Shown here one piece after another: positions 34,737 to 44,099 of a DNA stretch of 64,000 bases. The translations under genes and the position numbers were made by a program. The stretch is from Halorussus caseinilyticus (GTDB lineage: Archaea > Halobacteriota > Halobacteria > Halobacteriales > Haladaptataceae), in NCBI RefSeq assembly GCF_029338395.1, contig NZ_CP119809.1:2852001-2916000 (forward strand), given 5' to 3'. How positions within the stretch are numbered: the first letter of the stretch is position 1; every line of letters starts with the position of its first letter. The notes below the pieces were generated by a model, which searched no databases, was not told the DNA's origin, and worked only from the letters and a program-made list of their open reading frames with translations.

Positions 34737-35765
34737 ATGGTTCGAGATACCAATAGACGCGACGTATTGAAAGCGACCGGTGCCGCGGGACTCGCGGGAC
34801 TTCTCGGCTTCAGCGACCTCGGTCTCGCACAGGACCAACGTCTCTCGTGGCACGCTGGCGGCACAGGTGGGACGTACTTCCCGCTGTCCAACGAGCTCAA
34901 GACCATCATTGAGGATGCCACGGACTTCACGATTCAGGTCCAATCGACCGGCGCGAGCGTCGAGAACGTCGGGAGCCTCGCTCAGGGGGACGCCGACTTC
35001 GCGCTCATCCAGAACGACGTGGCCTTCTTCGCGTTCAACGGGACGGGCATCGACGCCTTCGAGGGGAACGCGGTGTCGAGCCTCCGGGGCGTCGCCACGC
35101 TCTACCCCGAGACCATCCATGTCGTGACGCTGGCCGATTCCGGCATCGAGAGTCTCTCGGACCTCGAAGGCGCGACGGTCAACACCGGCGACCTCGGGAG
35201 CGGGACGCAGGTCAACGCGCTCCAGATTCTGGAGACCGTCGGCATCACGACCGACGACTTCGAAGAACAGAACGCCAGCTTCGCGCAGGCCGCCGACCAA
35301 CTCCGGGACGGCGACGTGGACGCGGCGTTCGTCGTCGGCGGGTGGCCGCTCGGTGCCATCGAGGAACTGGCGACGACCAACGACATCCGCATCGTCGAGA
35401 TTGCTGGCGACACCCGAGAGGGGATACTGAACGCCTCGCCGTGGTTCGCCACCGACCGGATTCCGGCGGGCACCTACAACGGCGTCGATGAGGACGTGCC
35501 GACCGTCTCAGTGCAGGCGATGATAGCGACCCGCGAGGACCTCTCGGCGGATACGGTCGAGGCGGTCACCAACGCCATCTTCGACAACGCGGGCGAACTC
35601 ACCATCAAAGCCGACTTCATCAGCTCCGACACCGCGCTCGACGGGATGTCCATCCCGCTCCACCCCGGAGCCGAGCGTATCTTCGGCGCGGTGACGGTCC
35701 AGACGCCCGCACCGGGCAACGAGACGATGGGCAACGAGACGATGGGCAACGAGACGACCCAGTAG
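34737..35765 (+). CDS. TAXI-family TRAP transporter substrate-binding protein
   Basis: 342 residues from ATG 34737. A Tat signal (NRRDVLKATGAAGLAGLLG) exports it. The mature part reads LSWHAGGTGGTYFPLSNELK, the TAXI-family opening, and continues GDADFALIQNDVAFFAFNG and DLGSGTQVNALQILE. A glutamate or related anion is a possible ligand by family. The C-terminus is a three-fold GNETM repeat (15-bp DNA units). A TATA-like GATATATTG lies about 27-31 nt before the ATG, suggesting a leaderless mRNA. First gene of a three-gene TRAP operon. Confidence 0.93.
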   Translation: MVRDTNRRDVLKATGAAGLAGLLGFSDLGLAQDQRLSWHAGGTGGTYFPLSNELKTIIEDATDFTIQVQSTGASVENVGSLAQGDADFALIQNDVAFFAFNGTGIDAFEGNAVSSLRGVATLYPETIHVVTLADSGIESLSDLEGATVNTGDLGSGTQVNALQILETVGITTDDFEEQNASFAQAADQLRDGDVDAAFVVGGWPLGAIEELATTNDIRIVEIAGDTREGILNASPWFATDRIPAGTYNGVDEDVPTVSVQAMIATREDLSADTVEAVTNAIFDNAGELTIKADFISSDTALDGMSIPLHPGAERIFGAVTVQTPAPGNETMGNETMGNETTQ

Positions 35766-35771
35766 CGACCA

Positions 35772-36371
35772 GTGAGACGACTCCCGATACTGGTCGGAAC
35801 GCTCGTGATGGTCGCGTTGGTCGTCGGCGTCGGCGGGTCGATTAGCGTCGCCCCTCTCGGAGCGGACGACCAGATGGAGTTGTCTTTAGGATACAACGAG
35901 GATACTTTGCGACAAGAGAATAATTATAGCGACCGGAAGCTGTTCGTCGCCGAGGACGCCGAGACCGGCGAGCGACTGCTCTCGGTTCCGGTCTCCGAGG
36001 GGACCACGGTCGCGCTCAACTACACCCACAGCGTCGAGAAGACGCCCGTCCTCGACGTGTACGAAGTGAACGGGACCGAGTTGGAGATGGTCCGGATGGA
36101 GTTCTCGTCCTACGGGGCCGGACTCCCCGCGCAGGCCGAGGTGAACGTCACCGACAACGGCACGTTCGTCTTCGACCCGGAGGGTAGCTACGACCGCATC
36201 TTCGTCTCGCCCGGTCCCGTCGCCGACCATCGACTCGTCGTCGGCGACCGGGCCTACGACCTCGTGGACCTCTCGGACGGTCGGTCCGTGAAGCTCTTCG
36301 TCACGGTCGCTAACTCGACTCCCACCGAGGACCCGGCGACCATCGACACCGAACCAACTACCGACCCATGA
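35772..36371 (+). CDS. DUF1850 protein of the TAXI-TRAP operon
   Basis: A 199-residue protein with GTG start 35772, 6 nt after the TAXI stop. An N-terminal hydrophobic segment (about 5-25) makes it secreted or anchored. The DUF1850 core includes VALNYTHSVEKTPVLDVYEV (the conserved H-S-V-E) and FSSYGAGLP. DUF1850 genes regularly sit between the TAXI binding protein and the TRAP permease, so it is probably an accessory subunit. Its end overlaps the permease start (ATGA). Confidence 0.9.
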   Translation: MRRLPILVGTLVMVALVVGVGGSISVAPLGADDQMELSLGYNEDTLRQENNYSDRKLFVAEDAETGERLLSVPVSEGTTVALNYTHSVEKTPVLDVYEVNGTELEMVRMEFSSYGAGLPAQAEVNVTDNGTFVFDPEGSYDRIFVSPGPVADHRLVVGDRAYDLVDLSDGRSVKLFVTVANSTPTEDPATIDTEPTTDP

Positions 36372-39088
36372 CAGCACGCGACGGAACAGGAGACGAGCCA
36401 ATTCCGGAAGAAGAACAGCAGAAGCTGATTCAGGAACTCGAACACAAGCGGGCACTCCGCGGACCGATGGCCGCGTTCGTCAGCCTCGTGGCTATCGTGT
36501 TCTCGGCGTTCCAGATGTGGCTGGCGGCGCGGGGGTTCGTCCTCGAAGTGACGCTCCCGTTCGTCGGCAACTTCGAACTCGCCGCGCTCCAACTCCTCCA
36601 GATAAACGCGGTCCACGTCGCCTTCGCGCTGGTCCTCACCTTCCTCCTCTTCCCGCCGACAACCGGCGACGGGTTCCTCTCGGGTCGCCTCGCCAGAGTC
36701 GTCCCGGCGACCCGCGGGCGGTTCGGCGACGAGAGTCCGGTGACACGAACCGCCGAGACCGCTCGCGGCGGCGTCCGCTGGCTCTTCATGGACCCCGAGC
36801 GGCGCAGAGTGACGCCCGTTGACGCCGTACTCGCCTTCTTCGCGTTCCTCTCGGCGGCCTACATGATAACCGACTTCACCGAGATTCGCCGGATGCGCGC
36901 CCTCGGTCTTCAGGCCGGGCGGACCATCGACGAGTTCTATCCTTTCTTGGACCCCGTGACCGACGCCTTCACGGCCGTCGGCATCCCGCTGAACGAGACC
37001 TCCTACGCCTTCGTCCTCGGTGCTATCGGCGTTTTGCTCGTGCTGGAGGCCACCCGGCGGGCACTCGGTCTCTACCTGATGCTCATCGTCACGTCGTTCA
37101 TCGTCTACGCCCGGTGGGGCTACCTCATCCCGATAGACGCACCCTACGTCGGCGTCCTCTCCATCACGCCGCTGGGGTGGGACGCCATCGTCCAGAACCT
37201 CTGGTACAACACCGAGAACGGCGTCTTCGGCATCCCAGTGACGGTCAGCGTCCGGTTCATCTACATCTTCATCCTGTTCGGCGCGTTCTTGGAGATGAGC
37301 GGCGCGGGCAAGTGGTTCATCGACCTCGCCTACTCGGCGACCGGCGAGCGTCGGGGCGGTCCCGCGAAGGCCAGCATCATCGCCAGCGGCTTCATGGGCA
37401 CTATCAGCGGGTCGTCCATCGCCAACACCGTCACGACCGGCGCGTTCACGATTCCGCTGATGAAGCGGTCGGGCTACAGCCCCGAGTTCTCCGGGGCGGT
37501 CGAGGCCTCCGCGTCGTCTGGGGGTCAAATTCTCCCGCCAGTGATGGGCGCGGCGGCGTTCCTCATCGTGGAGTACACCCTGACGCCGTTCCGGGACGTC
37601 ATCACGGCGGCCGCGATTCCGGCGGTCGTGTTCTTTTTCGGCGTCTGGGTGATGGTCCATCTCGAAGCCTCGAAGCGGAACATCGGCGGTCTCTCCCCGG
37701 ACGAACTGGTCGCGTGGCGGTCCCACATGCTCCGGGGCTGGTTCTACCTCGTCCCGCTCGTTCTCCTGCTGTACTACCTCATCGTGGTGCGACTCTCGGT
37801 CGCCCGGTCGGCGTGGTTCACGCTGGTCGCCATCGCCGCGCTCATCGCGCTGGTGGCGGCCTACAACGAGGAGACCCGGTGGCCCCTCCTCGGAACCATC
37901 ACCGGACTCTTCCTGCTGGAGTTCGCGGCGTTCCTGACGACCGGCGTCGGACTGGTCGAGGCGGTCGTCGGCGCGGGCGGTGCCGGGACCGCGGCGAGAA
38001 GTCCCGTCGAGGCCGCACTCGCGGCGGGCGGTAAACTCGGGTGGCTGACCCTCGCGGTCAGCCTCGTCACGATGCTGGCCCGACCGAGCGGCGACGCCCC
38101 GTTGCTCGACTTCGACGCGCAGGTCGATAGCGCGGTCGCCTCGGCGGCGAGCGTGTTCCGGCGTCCTCGACTCGCGGACGCCAAGCCCTTCCAGTACGTC
38201 GGGTTCGTCCTGAAGTCGATGGACGCCGGAGCGCGAACCGCGACTACCGTCGTCGTCGCCGTGGCGGCCGCGGGCATCATTCCCGGCGTCATCAGCGTCA
38301 GCGGTCTCGGGCCGAATCTGACCGCGCTCATCCGGTCAGTGGCTGGCGGGTCCATCGTCGTCCTGCTCGTGCTGACCGCCATCTCCTCTATCATCCTCGG
38401 GATGGGGATGCCGACGACCGTGACCTACATCATCCTCGTCTCGATGCTCGGCCCGGCCATCAGCGAGATCGGTGGCATCCCGATTCTGGCGGCTCACCTG
38501 TTCATCCTCTACTTCGGCGTCATCGCGGACATCACGCCGCCGGTCGCGGTGGCGGCCTACGCGGCCTCGGGAATCGCCAAGTCCGACCAGTTCGATACAG
38601 GCGTGACTGCCTTCTCGCTCTCGCTGAACAAGGCTATCGTCCCGTTCGCGTTCGTCCTAACGCCGGGAATCCTCCTATTACGGGGAACCGGAACCGGCGA
38701 GGAGGTCCGAGTCGTCGGTCTCTCGGACGTTGCCGACCTCGGCTATTTCGTGCCAGAGGTCGTGATTCCGGTCGTCGGCGTGTTCCTCGGCGTCGTCGCA
38801 CTCGGTGCGACGGTCATCGGCTACCTCTACACCGACGTCAGTCGAATCGACCGCGGACTCTATGCGCTGGCGGCACTCCTGTTGATGGCTCCGCTGTTGC
38901 TGTTCAACACCGGAACCTCGCTACTGGGACTGTTCGGCGTCGGGGGTGGTATCGAACCCGGTCTGTTCGACCTCGTGCTTCGGGCCGCTGGCGGCGTGCT
39001 GTTCGGCCTCCTCGCGCTGAAGAACCGCCGCCGAGCCGACACCGAACCGGCGACCGAGCGCGGCGAGGAGACGACGGAAGCGGCCTGA
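36368..39088 (+). CDS. Fused TRAP transporter permease (TAXI type)
   Basis: A 906-residue integral membrane protein with about 18-20 helices. It joins the small (DctQ-like) part and the large DctM part in one chain, as in TAXI systems. Conserved DctM stretches include ASGFMGTISGSSIANTVTTG, SASSGGQILPPVMGAAAFL and ILGMGMPTTVTYIILV with PPVAVAAYAASGIA. It imports a small organic anion driven by an ion gradient, using the TAXI protein. The N-terminus is polar and acidic. It overlaps the upstream DUF1850 gene by 4 nt. Confidence 0.95.
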   Translation: MTARDGTGDEPIPEEEQQKLIQELEHKRALRGPMAAFVSLVAIVFSAFQMWLAARGFVLEVTLPFVGNFELAALQLLQINAVHVAFALVLTFLLFPPTTGDGFLSGRLARVVPATRGRFGDESPVTRTAETARGGVRWLFMDPERRRVTPVDAVLAFFAFLSAAYMITDFTEIRRMRALGLQAGRTIDEFYPFLDPVTDAFTAVGIPLNETSYAFVLGAIGVLLVLEATRRALGLYLMLIVTSFIVYARWGYLIPIDAPYVGVLSITPLGWDAIVQNLWYNTENGVFGIPVTVSVRFIYIFILFGAFLEMSGAGKWFIDLAYSATGERRGGPAKASIIASGFMGTISGSSIANTVTTGAFTIPLMKRSGYSPEFSGAVEASASSGGQILPPVMGAAAFLIVEYTLTPFRDVITAAAIPAVVFFFGVWVMVHLEASKRNIGGLSPDELVAWRSHMLRGWFYLVPLVLLLYYLIVVRLSVARSAWFTLVAIAALIALVAAYNEETRWPLLGTITGLFLLEFAAFLTTGVGLVEAVVGAGGAGTAARSPVEAALAAGGKLGWLTLAVSLVTMLARPSGDAPLLDFDAQVDSAVASAASVFRRPRLADAKPFQYVGFVLKSMDAGARTATTVVVAVAAAGIIPGVISVSGLGPNLTALIRSVAGGSIVVLLVLTAISSIILGMGMPTTVTYIILVSMLGPAISEIGGIPILAAHLFILYFGVIADITPPVAVAAYAASGIAKSDQFDTGVTAFSLSLNKAIVPFAFVLTPGILLLRGTGTGEEVRVVGLSDVADLGYFVPEVVIPVVGVFLGVVALGATVIGYLYTDVSRIDRGLYALAALLLMAPLLLFNTGTSLLGLFGVGGGIEPGLFDLVLRAAGGVLFGLLALKNRRRADTEPATERGEETTEAA

Positions 39089-39133
39089 AACAGACCGGGC
39101 TGTGTTCGACCCGGTGGAAGGGACGGGTTTTTG

Positions 39134-39146
39134 TTTTCTAAGAAAA
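39134..39146. terminator. AT-rich palindrome between convergent genes
   Basis: TTTTCTAAGAAAA is a perfect palindrome (6-bp arms) in a T-rich context between the ends of the TRAP permease (39088) and the prepilin peptidase (39159). Confidence 0.45.
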
Positions 39147-39158
39147 TAAAAATATGGC

Positions 39159-40211
39159 TTACGACAGTCCGAGTAGTCCCATCGCGCCGAACAGCAGGTC
39201 ACCGTAGGTCAGCGCCACGGCGGTTCCGACGAACAGCGGAACGACGAACGGGATGCCGGGAGAGACCCACACCGTCTCCTCACTGACCAGTACGTCCAGT
39301 CCGTCGCGCAAGCCTTCGGGCGTCGTGCCGTACGCGCCGTGGTCGATGTCGTCGAGGAACGCCGCCGCACCCCACGGGTCGTCGTCGGGCGCGTCCATTC
39401 CGGACTCCGTTCGTTCGGTTCCGTCCCCCCCAGCGACCGATTCGGCGGCCACGGCCGCCGAATCGGTCTCCGCGGCGGTACCGCCGTCCGCCTGCACCTC
39501 GCCGGTCGAACCGTCGCCCGGTCGGTTCGGTTCCGCGGGCAGGGTGGCCGGGTCCCGGAGTCGGCCAGCGCTCTCGCGCAGGTCCGCCAGCGTCAGGCCG
39601 CGCCACCGGAGGTACATCCGCACCGCGTCCAAGTCCGCGCCGTTTCGGGTCACGCCCTCGGGCGTCTCCAGCAGTCGGCCGTGTTCCTCGGGCACGTCGT
39701 CCCAGTCCACGGGCTTGCCGACGAACATCACCGACGAGAACCGCCCGGCGGCGGCGTTCCGAAGCAAGACGGCGAGCGGATAGAGCGCCCCGAGCAGGAC
39801 CGTGTTCGTGAGGATGGTCAGCGAGAATACGCCGACGGCAGTCTGCTGGTGGGGAAGCACCCAACCGACCACCTCGTAGGTCGGATACGTCGGGAAGAGC
39901 GCCGCGACGACGAGGAACGCCTTCGCGTCCGCGCCGCCGAACGCCCGGAACCACCAGAACGCGATTACGAGCGGTCCGACGAAGCCGAGGCTAACCGCCG
40001 TTCGGACGGCGAACGCTCGGGTCTCGTACGCGGTTCCGGTCCACGCCTGCCAGCCGTCCACCGCCAGCAGGACGACTGCGAGGGCGGCCAGCGGGTACCA
40101 CGTCCGGTTGGGCACGCGGCGGGTCTTCACGTCGCGCCACGCGGCCCACCCGAAGACGGGGACGACGAGCAGTCTGAGGAGGTCGGGTATCGAGGCGTCG
40201 AGTTGTGCCAC
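39159..40211 (-). CDS. A24-family prepilin peptidase with large cytoplasmic insertion
   Basis: A 350-residue polytopic aspartic protease. Catalytic Asp residues are in [11 protein letters not shown] (near 27) and GGADAKAF (near 95), matching the type IV prepilin/preflagellin peptidase pattern. Membrane spans fill 10-25 and about 40-155, and two spans lie near 310-348. Between them is an insertion of about 150 residues, acidic and Gly/Ser-rich ([13 protein letters not shown]...) after a conserved [20 protein letters not shown] block. It processes pilin or archaellin signal peptides. Such insertions occur in haloarchaeal homologs. Confidence 0.85.
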   Translation of the reverse strand: MAQLDASIPDLLRLLVVPVFGWAAWRDVKTRRVPNRTWYPLAALAVVLLAVDGWQAWTGTAYETRAFAVRTAVSLGFVGPLVIAFWWFRAFGGADAKAFLVVAALFPTYPTYEVVGWVLPHQQTAVGVFSLTILTNTVLLGALYPLAVLLRNAAAGRFSSVMFVGKPVDWDDVPEEHGRLLETPEGVTRNGADLDAVRMYLRWRGLTLADLRESAGRLRDPATLPAEPNRPGDGSTGEVQADGGTAAETDSAAVAAESVAGGDGTERTESGMDAPDDDPWGAAAFLDDIDHGAYGTTPEGLRDGLDVLVSEETVWVSPGIPFVVPLFVGTAVALTYGDLLFGAMGLLGLS

Positions 40212-40475
40212 GGCGAGTAGTTCTCCGTACGCGAGGTTTGTTTCGCCTTCCTATATAAATGTAAGAGGACCGTCTACCCGGAAACGGCCGGGAGAAAAGT
40301 ATCGTTACTGCGAATCGTCGTCTCTTCGGAGGTATCGGGAGAGGCGAGTGAAGAGAGCGGACCCCTTGTTGCTCCGCTGGCCCTTCTCCGCGGGATGGAT
40401 GGGCCGACTTTCTTTCATATTCCCGGCTTCGATTTCGAGATATAAAAATTTAGTGTCCTAACCCCGCTCACGTCG

Positions 40476-40715
40476 CTATAGTGCTAACGCTAAGGCGGTA
40501 AAAACCATCCCGAAAAAGAGGAGCCCCTGCGTTATCCGTAACAGAAAACTGTTGTACTTTATTTCGTCGACGAGTATCGTCTACTGGGACTCCAATACCG
40601 AGCGCGCTTCTTCGTAGGAGATTTCTACTCGTTTGCAACTCCAGTTCTCTCCGACGCCCGTATCGCTGTCGTCGTATCCGGGCCTTCGCTTTCGCTTTTC
40701 CGCCCCACTTTCCAT
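40476..40715 (-). pseudogene. Remnant of a one-span membrane protein with internal TAG
   Basis: From ATG 40715 the frame gives 44 residues (ending EEARSVLESQ), then TAG at 40581-40583, then 34 more codons in the same frame (TILVDEIKYNSFLLRITQGL, then a hydrophobic end). The part around the stop aligns with the protein at 49621 (RTLDQQVRWIRAIDRKSM, then RILRFN and a membrane helix). Both belong to a haloarchaeal membrane-protein family. The amber codon and missing later helices indicate a decaying gene. Confidence 0.55.
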
Positions 40716-40784
40716 CACCATCACGTAGTCGGTATAGTTTTATAAGACTATTCGTTATCGTTGCGAAACTGAAGTACGTTCTGT

Positions 40785-41045
40785 TCACGTCCCTTCGCGG
40801 ACGGTGTGAATCGTCTTCACTCGCCACGACGCTCCGCCGCCGCTAGTTTCCACCAGCGTCGCGTCGATGGTCCCCGACGAGTTCGCCAGTCGCTCGAACA
40901 GGTCCGCGCCGTCGTCCGGAAGGGGAACCGCGACGTACTCGTCGTCCGAACTACGGAGGGTTACCTCGCGCTCTACGGCGTCGAAGTTCCAGACGAGGAA
41001 GTTATCGCGCATCGTTCGCGTCGAGTTGTCTGGTCGGTCCGGCAT
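40785..41045 (-). CDS. 86-residue conserved haloarchaeal protein, function unknown
   Basis: A soluble small protein from ATG 41045 (MPDRPDNSTRTMRDNFLVWN). An internal ATG (TMRDNF) is an alternative start. It is beta-rich (FDAVEREVTLRSSDDEYVAV) with no cysteines. The end (GASWRVKTIHTVREG) resembles an edge strand. It sits between a pseudogene remnant and the ferredoxin gene with separate gaps. No family can be assigned. Confidence 0.62.
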   Translation of the reverse strand: MPDRPDNSTRTMRDNFLVWNFDAVEREVTLRSSDDEYVAVPLPDDGADLFERLANSSGTIDATLVETSGGGASWRVKTIHTVREGT

Positions 41046-41145
41046 CCTCCGGTGAAACGCCAGCGCTCACCGTAAAAGACACCGCCAGCTAACGCCGAGG
41101 CTACTCGAACGCGGTAGCGCAAAAAAAATGAACTGCGAAGACGGT

Positions 41146-41535
41146 CTATATGACGCGGTTCTGGAGGTAGTCGAGGTGCTTCGCGTTGTAGACGATTTTA
41201 ACTTCGTCGGCGTCCGGACTGCCGATGCAGGTCAGGCGAACGTTCTTCTCTTCGACCTCTTCGTCGGAGAGAATCTGTTGCATGTCCATGTCGATTTCGC
41301 CCTCTTTGACGATGGCGGCGCAGTTCGCACACGCACCGGCGCGGCACGAGAAGGGCCAGTCGTAGCCCTGCGCTTCCGCGGCTTCGAGGATGTACTCGCC
41401 TTCGGCAACGTCGAGGCTGCCGTAGTCCTCGTCACCGAGTCCGGCGTCTTCGGCCTTCTCGAAGAGGTCGTCGTCGTCCATGTCCCAGCCTTGGTCGTCC
41501 AGCACTTCGTAGTTGAGGTATTCTACGGTTGGCAT
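41146..41535 (-). CDS. fer: Halophilic plant-type 2Fe-2S ferredoxin
   Basis: 129 residues from ATG 41535 ([10 protein letters not shown]). Cysteines 64, 69, 72 and 103 ([10 protein letters not shown] and LTCIG) bind a 2Fe-2S cluster. The acidic N-terminal insertion of about 30 residues ([20 protein letters not shown]) is the known halophilic addition that shields the fold. It accepts electrons from 2-oxoacid:ferredoxin oxidoreductases. Length matches Halobacterium ferredoxin. The longer in-frame start at 41559 is not conserved. Confidence 0.97.
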   Translation of the reverse strand: MPTVEYLNYEVLDDQGWDMDDDDLFEKAEDAGLGDEDYGSLDVAEGEYILEAAEAQGYDWPFSCRAGACANCAAIVKEGEIDMDMQQILSDEEVEEKNVRLTCIGSPDADEVKIVYNAKHLDYLQNRVI

Positions 41536-41597
41536 CAGCCGAAGGTTCGGCCGCGACATGGTTAGTAGTTATTGTTTTCACCCGAGACGCGCCGAAG

Positions 41598-42800
41598 CTA
41601 CTGATAAATCGGGAAGAACTCGAACAGGAGGAACGACGCTACCGCCGAGATGCTCGGGGTCAGAATCCAGAGCATGATGACGCGACCGGTCGAAGACGGG
41701 TCGAACAGGTCCTTCGTCTGGAGTTCGTCGGGGTCCTCCTCGCCGATTTTCTGCACCTCGTCTTCGGGTTCGGCGGTGAGGGCGTCCACCGACATCTTCG
41801 ACTCGCCGTCGGCTTTTTTCGTCTTCTCGCCGTCGCCCCGGACCGCGGCGGCCGCCGCGTCCCGAACCCTGACGGCCCGAGTCGCCCGCCCCCATCCGAG
41901 ACCGATGATACACATCGTCGCGCTGACCGCGAGACTGGCCGGAATCCCGAGGTACGACAGGAACGTGATGAGCGACGCCGAGACGACTTCCACGATGAGC
42001 GCCGCCAACAGCGGAAGGTCGGTGAGGTCGTTGCCCACCGTGTCGAGGGTCCGGCGCGCGATGGTGAACGCCCCGAGCGCGATGGCACCCGCCGCCAGCA
42101 AGATGCCCTGATTGATTTGCAACTCGCCACTGCCGACCAGCGGTGCGACGGCGTTGGCGACGTTGCTCGCGCCCGCCGAGAACGCCATGTAACAGCCGAT
42201 GACGACCACGAGGACGCTACTCACCAACTCCCTGCGGTTCGTGTTCGCCGCCGGAACCGGGTAGGGAATCGACGCCACGCGGTCGTACTCGAACAGCGGC
42301 CCTTCCGACTGGTCGATGCGGAACCACACGTCCAGATACGGGTAGAGGTAGCGACCGATGACCGCACACACCCAGAACGCGACGATAGGCGCGACCAGCC
42401 ACCACGAGACGATTTGGCCCATCACGCCCCAGTCGATGTCGCCCGCCGCGACCCCGAGTCCGGCAATCGCGCCGACCGCGGTCATCGACGTGGAGGCGGG
42501 GACGCCGAACAGGTTCGAGACGAGCAACGCGAGTCCGACGAAGAAGAGGACGCCGACGCTCGCGGGGAGCGTGAACAGTGCCGACGGGACGATTTTGCCG
42601 CCCATCGTCGCCACCACGTTTCGGCCGACGGTCCACCCGCCGAGGAGCGCGAAACTCGCCATCAGCACGGCCGCGCCGAGTTTCGAGAGGACGCCGCTCC
42701 CGACCGCCGGACCGAACGCGACTCCGGTCGAGGACCCACCGATGTTGAACCCGACGAAGACGGCAACCGCGACACCGACGAGTAGAAGTACGCTAATCAC
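41598..42800 (-). CDS. PiT-family inorganic phosphate transporter (first of tandem pair)
   Basis: A 400-residue membrane protein with GTG start 42800. The duplicated PiT signatures are FNIGGSSTGVAFGPAVGSG near the start and SAGASNVANAVAPLVGSG in the middle, with GVPASTSMTAVGAIAGLG. A hydrophilic C-terminal insertion (about 325-375: EKTKKADGESKMSVDALTAE) precedes the last span. It imports phosphate with a cation. It is about 60 percent like its neighbour at 42921-44060 by eye, the product of tandem duplication. A TTTAAATAAT-like box lies just upstream. Confidence 0.92.
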   Translation of the reverse strand: MISVLLLVGVAVAVFVGFNIGGSSTGVAFGPAVGSGVLSKLGAAVLMASFALLGGWTVGRNVVATMGGKIVPSALFTLPASVGVLFFVGLALLVSNLFGVPASTSMTAVGAIAGLGVAAGDIDWGVMGQIVSWWLVAPIVAFWVCAVIGRYLYPYLDVWFRIDQSEGPLFEYDRVASIPYPVPAANTNRRELVSSVLVVVIGCYMAFSAGASNVANAVAPLVGSGELQINQGILLAAGAIALGAFTIARRTLDTVGNDLTDLPLLAALIVEVVSASLITFLSYLGIPASLAVSATMCIIGLGWGRATRAVRVRDAAAAAVRGDGEKTKKADGESKMSVDALTAEPEDEVQKIGEEDPDELQTKDLFDPSSTGRVIMLWILTPSISAVASFLLFEFFPIYQ

Positions 42801-42920
42801 GGTTCGTACATCGAACCACGGAAACTTAAATAATATCGGTTTCAGTGAAGTTCCGTCGCCGCCTCTCCTTCCCGTTGTTTTCGGATAGCCAACCAGTGAG
42901 TACGACAGGACGACGAACTG

Positions 42921-44060
42921 TCAAAATATCGGTGCGTACTGGAAGACGACGTAGGCGACGACGGTCGCCACGGCGGGCACGAGGTTCTGAAGCAGGACGA
43001 CTCTCGCGGTGGTCGCTGGCTGGTAGAGTTCCGACGCGGCGGGCGAGTCGTCGGGGGTTATCGGCGCGTCGGCGCTCTCGGCGGGGACGCCGACGCTCGA
43101 CGCGGGGACCTGCGGTTCGTCGGGCACCGGGTCGGCCACCGTCGCGCGACCCCATCCGAGACCCACCACGCTCATCGTGGCGATGACGACGAAACTCGCG
43201 GGGATGCCGAGCGCCGACAGGACGGTCACGATGGACGCGCTGACGGTAGCGACCACGAGCGCGGCGACCAGCGGGAGGTCGGTGAGGTCGTTGCCCACCG
43301 TGTCGAGGGTCCGGCGCGCGATGGTGAACGCGCCGAGCGCCGTCGCTCCGCCCGCCAGCAGGATGCCCTGATTCATCGTAATCGCGCCGTTGCCGACCAG
43401 CGGCGCGACGGCGTTGGCGACGTTGCTCGCGCCCGCCGAGAACGCCATGTAACAGCCGATGCCAACGACCAGAAGCGTCCCGCCGAACTCACGCTGGGTA
43501 GTTCCCGGCCCGAGTTCGAAGCCGGGGAGGGTACCGGACCTGTCGATGGTGACCAGCGGACCGTCGCTCCTGTCGATGGCGATGCGCTCGGCGAGTCGGT
43601 CGTACCAGTAGCGCCCCACGACGGCGCTGACCCAGAAGCCGACGATGGGCGCGACCAGCCACCAGCCGACGATTTCGAGGACGGCATCGACCTTCAACCG
43701 GCCGATAGCCAAGCCCAACCCGACGATTGCGCCCACGGCGGTCATCGACGTGGAGGCGGGGACGCCGAACACGTTCCCGGCGAACAGCGCCAGTCCGATG
43801 AACAGGAGGACGGCGATGCTCACCTCCATGGTGAAAGGGTCGCCCGCGACGAGTCCCTTCCCGAGGGTGTCCACGACGCGGCGGCCGAGGGTCCATCCGC
43901 CGACGAGGAAAAAGACGGCCATCAGTCCGGCCGCGCCGAGTTTCGAGACGGTTCCACTTCCGACTGCCGGACCGAACGCGACGCCCGTGTTCGACCCGCC
44001 GATGTTGAAGCCGACGAAGACGGCGACGGCGACACCGACGAGGAGGAGGAGACTGCTCAC
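42921..44060 (-). CDS. PiT-family inorganic phosphate transporter (second of tandem pair)
   Basis: A 379-residue protein. It has the same signatures as its neighbour: FNIGGSNTGVAFGPAVGSG, GVPASTSMTAVGAIVGLGLA and SAGASNVANAVAPLVGNG, about 10-11 spans and a soluble stretch near 320-355 that differs between the two. The start is ATG 44060. The promoter region carries CATTTAAATAATGTCGAT (44083-44100), similar to the box before the first copy. Just upstream on the same strand lies a broken HTH regulator gene that overlaps this promoter. Confidence 0.92.
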   Translation of the reverse strand: MSSLLLLVGVAVAVFVGFNIGGSNTGVAFGPAVGSGTVSKLGAAGLMAVFFLVGGWTLGRRVVDTLGKGLVAGDPFTMEVSIAVLLFIGLALFAGNVFGVPASTSMTAVGAIVGLGLAIGRLKVDAVLEIVGWWLVAPIVGFWVSAVVGRYWYDRLAERIAIDRSDGPLVTIDRSGTLPGFELGPGTTQREFGGTLLVVGIGCYMAFSAGASNVANAVAPLVGNGAITMNQGILLAGGATALGAFTIARRTLDTVGNDLTDLPLVAALVVATVSASIVTVLSALGIPASFVVIATMSVVGLGWGRATVADPVPDEPQVPASSVGVPAESADAPITPDDSPAASELYQPATTARVVLLQNLVPAVATVVAYVVFQYAPIF

Positions 44061-44099
44061 GCTACGTTCTTCGGCGGACGCCCATTTAAATAATGTCGA

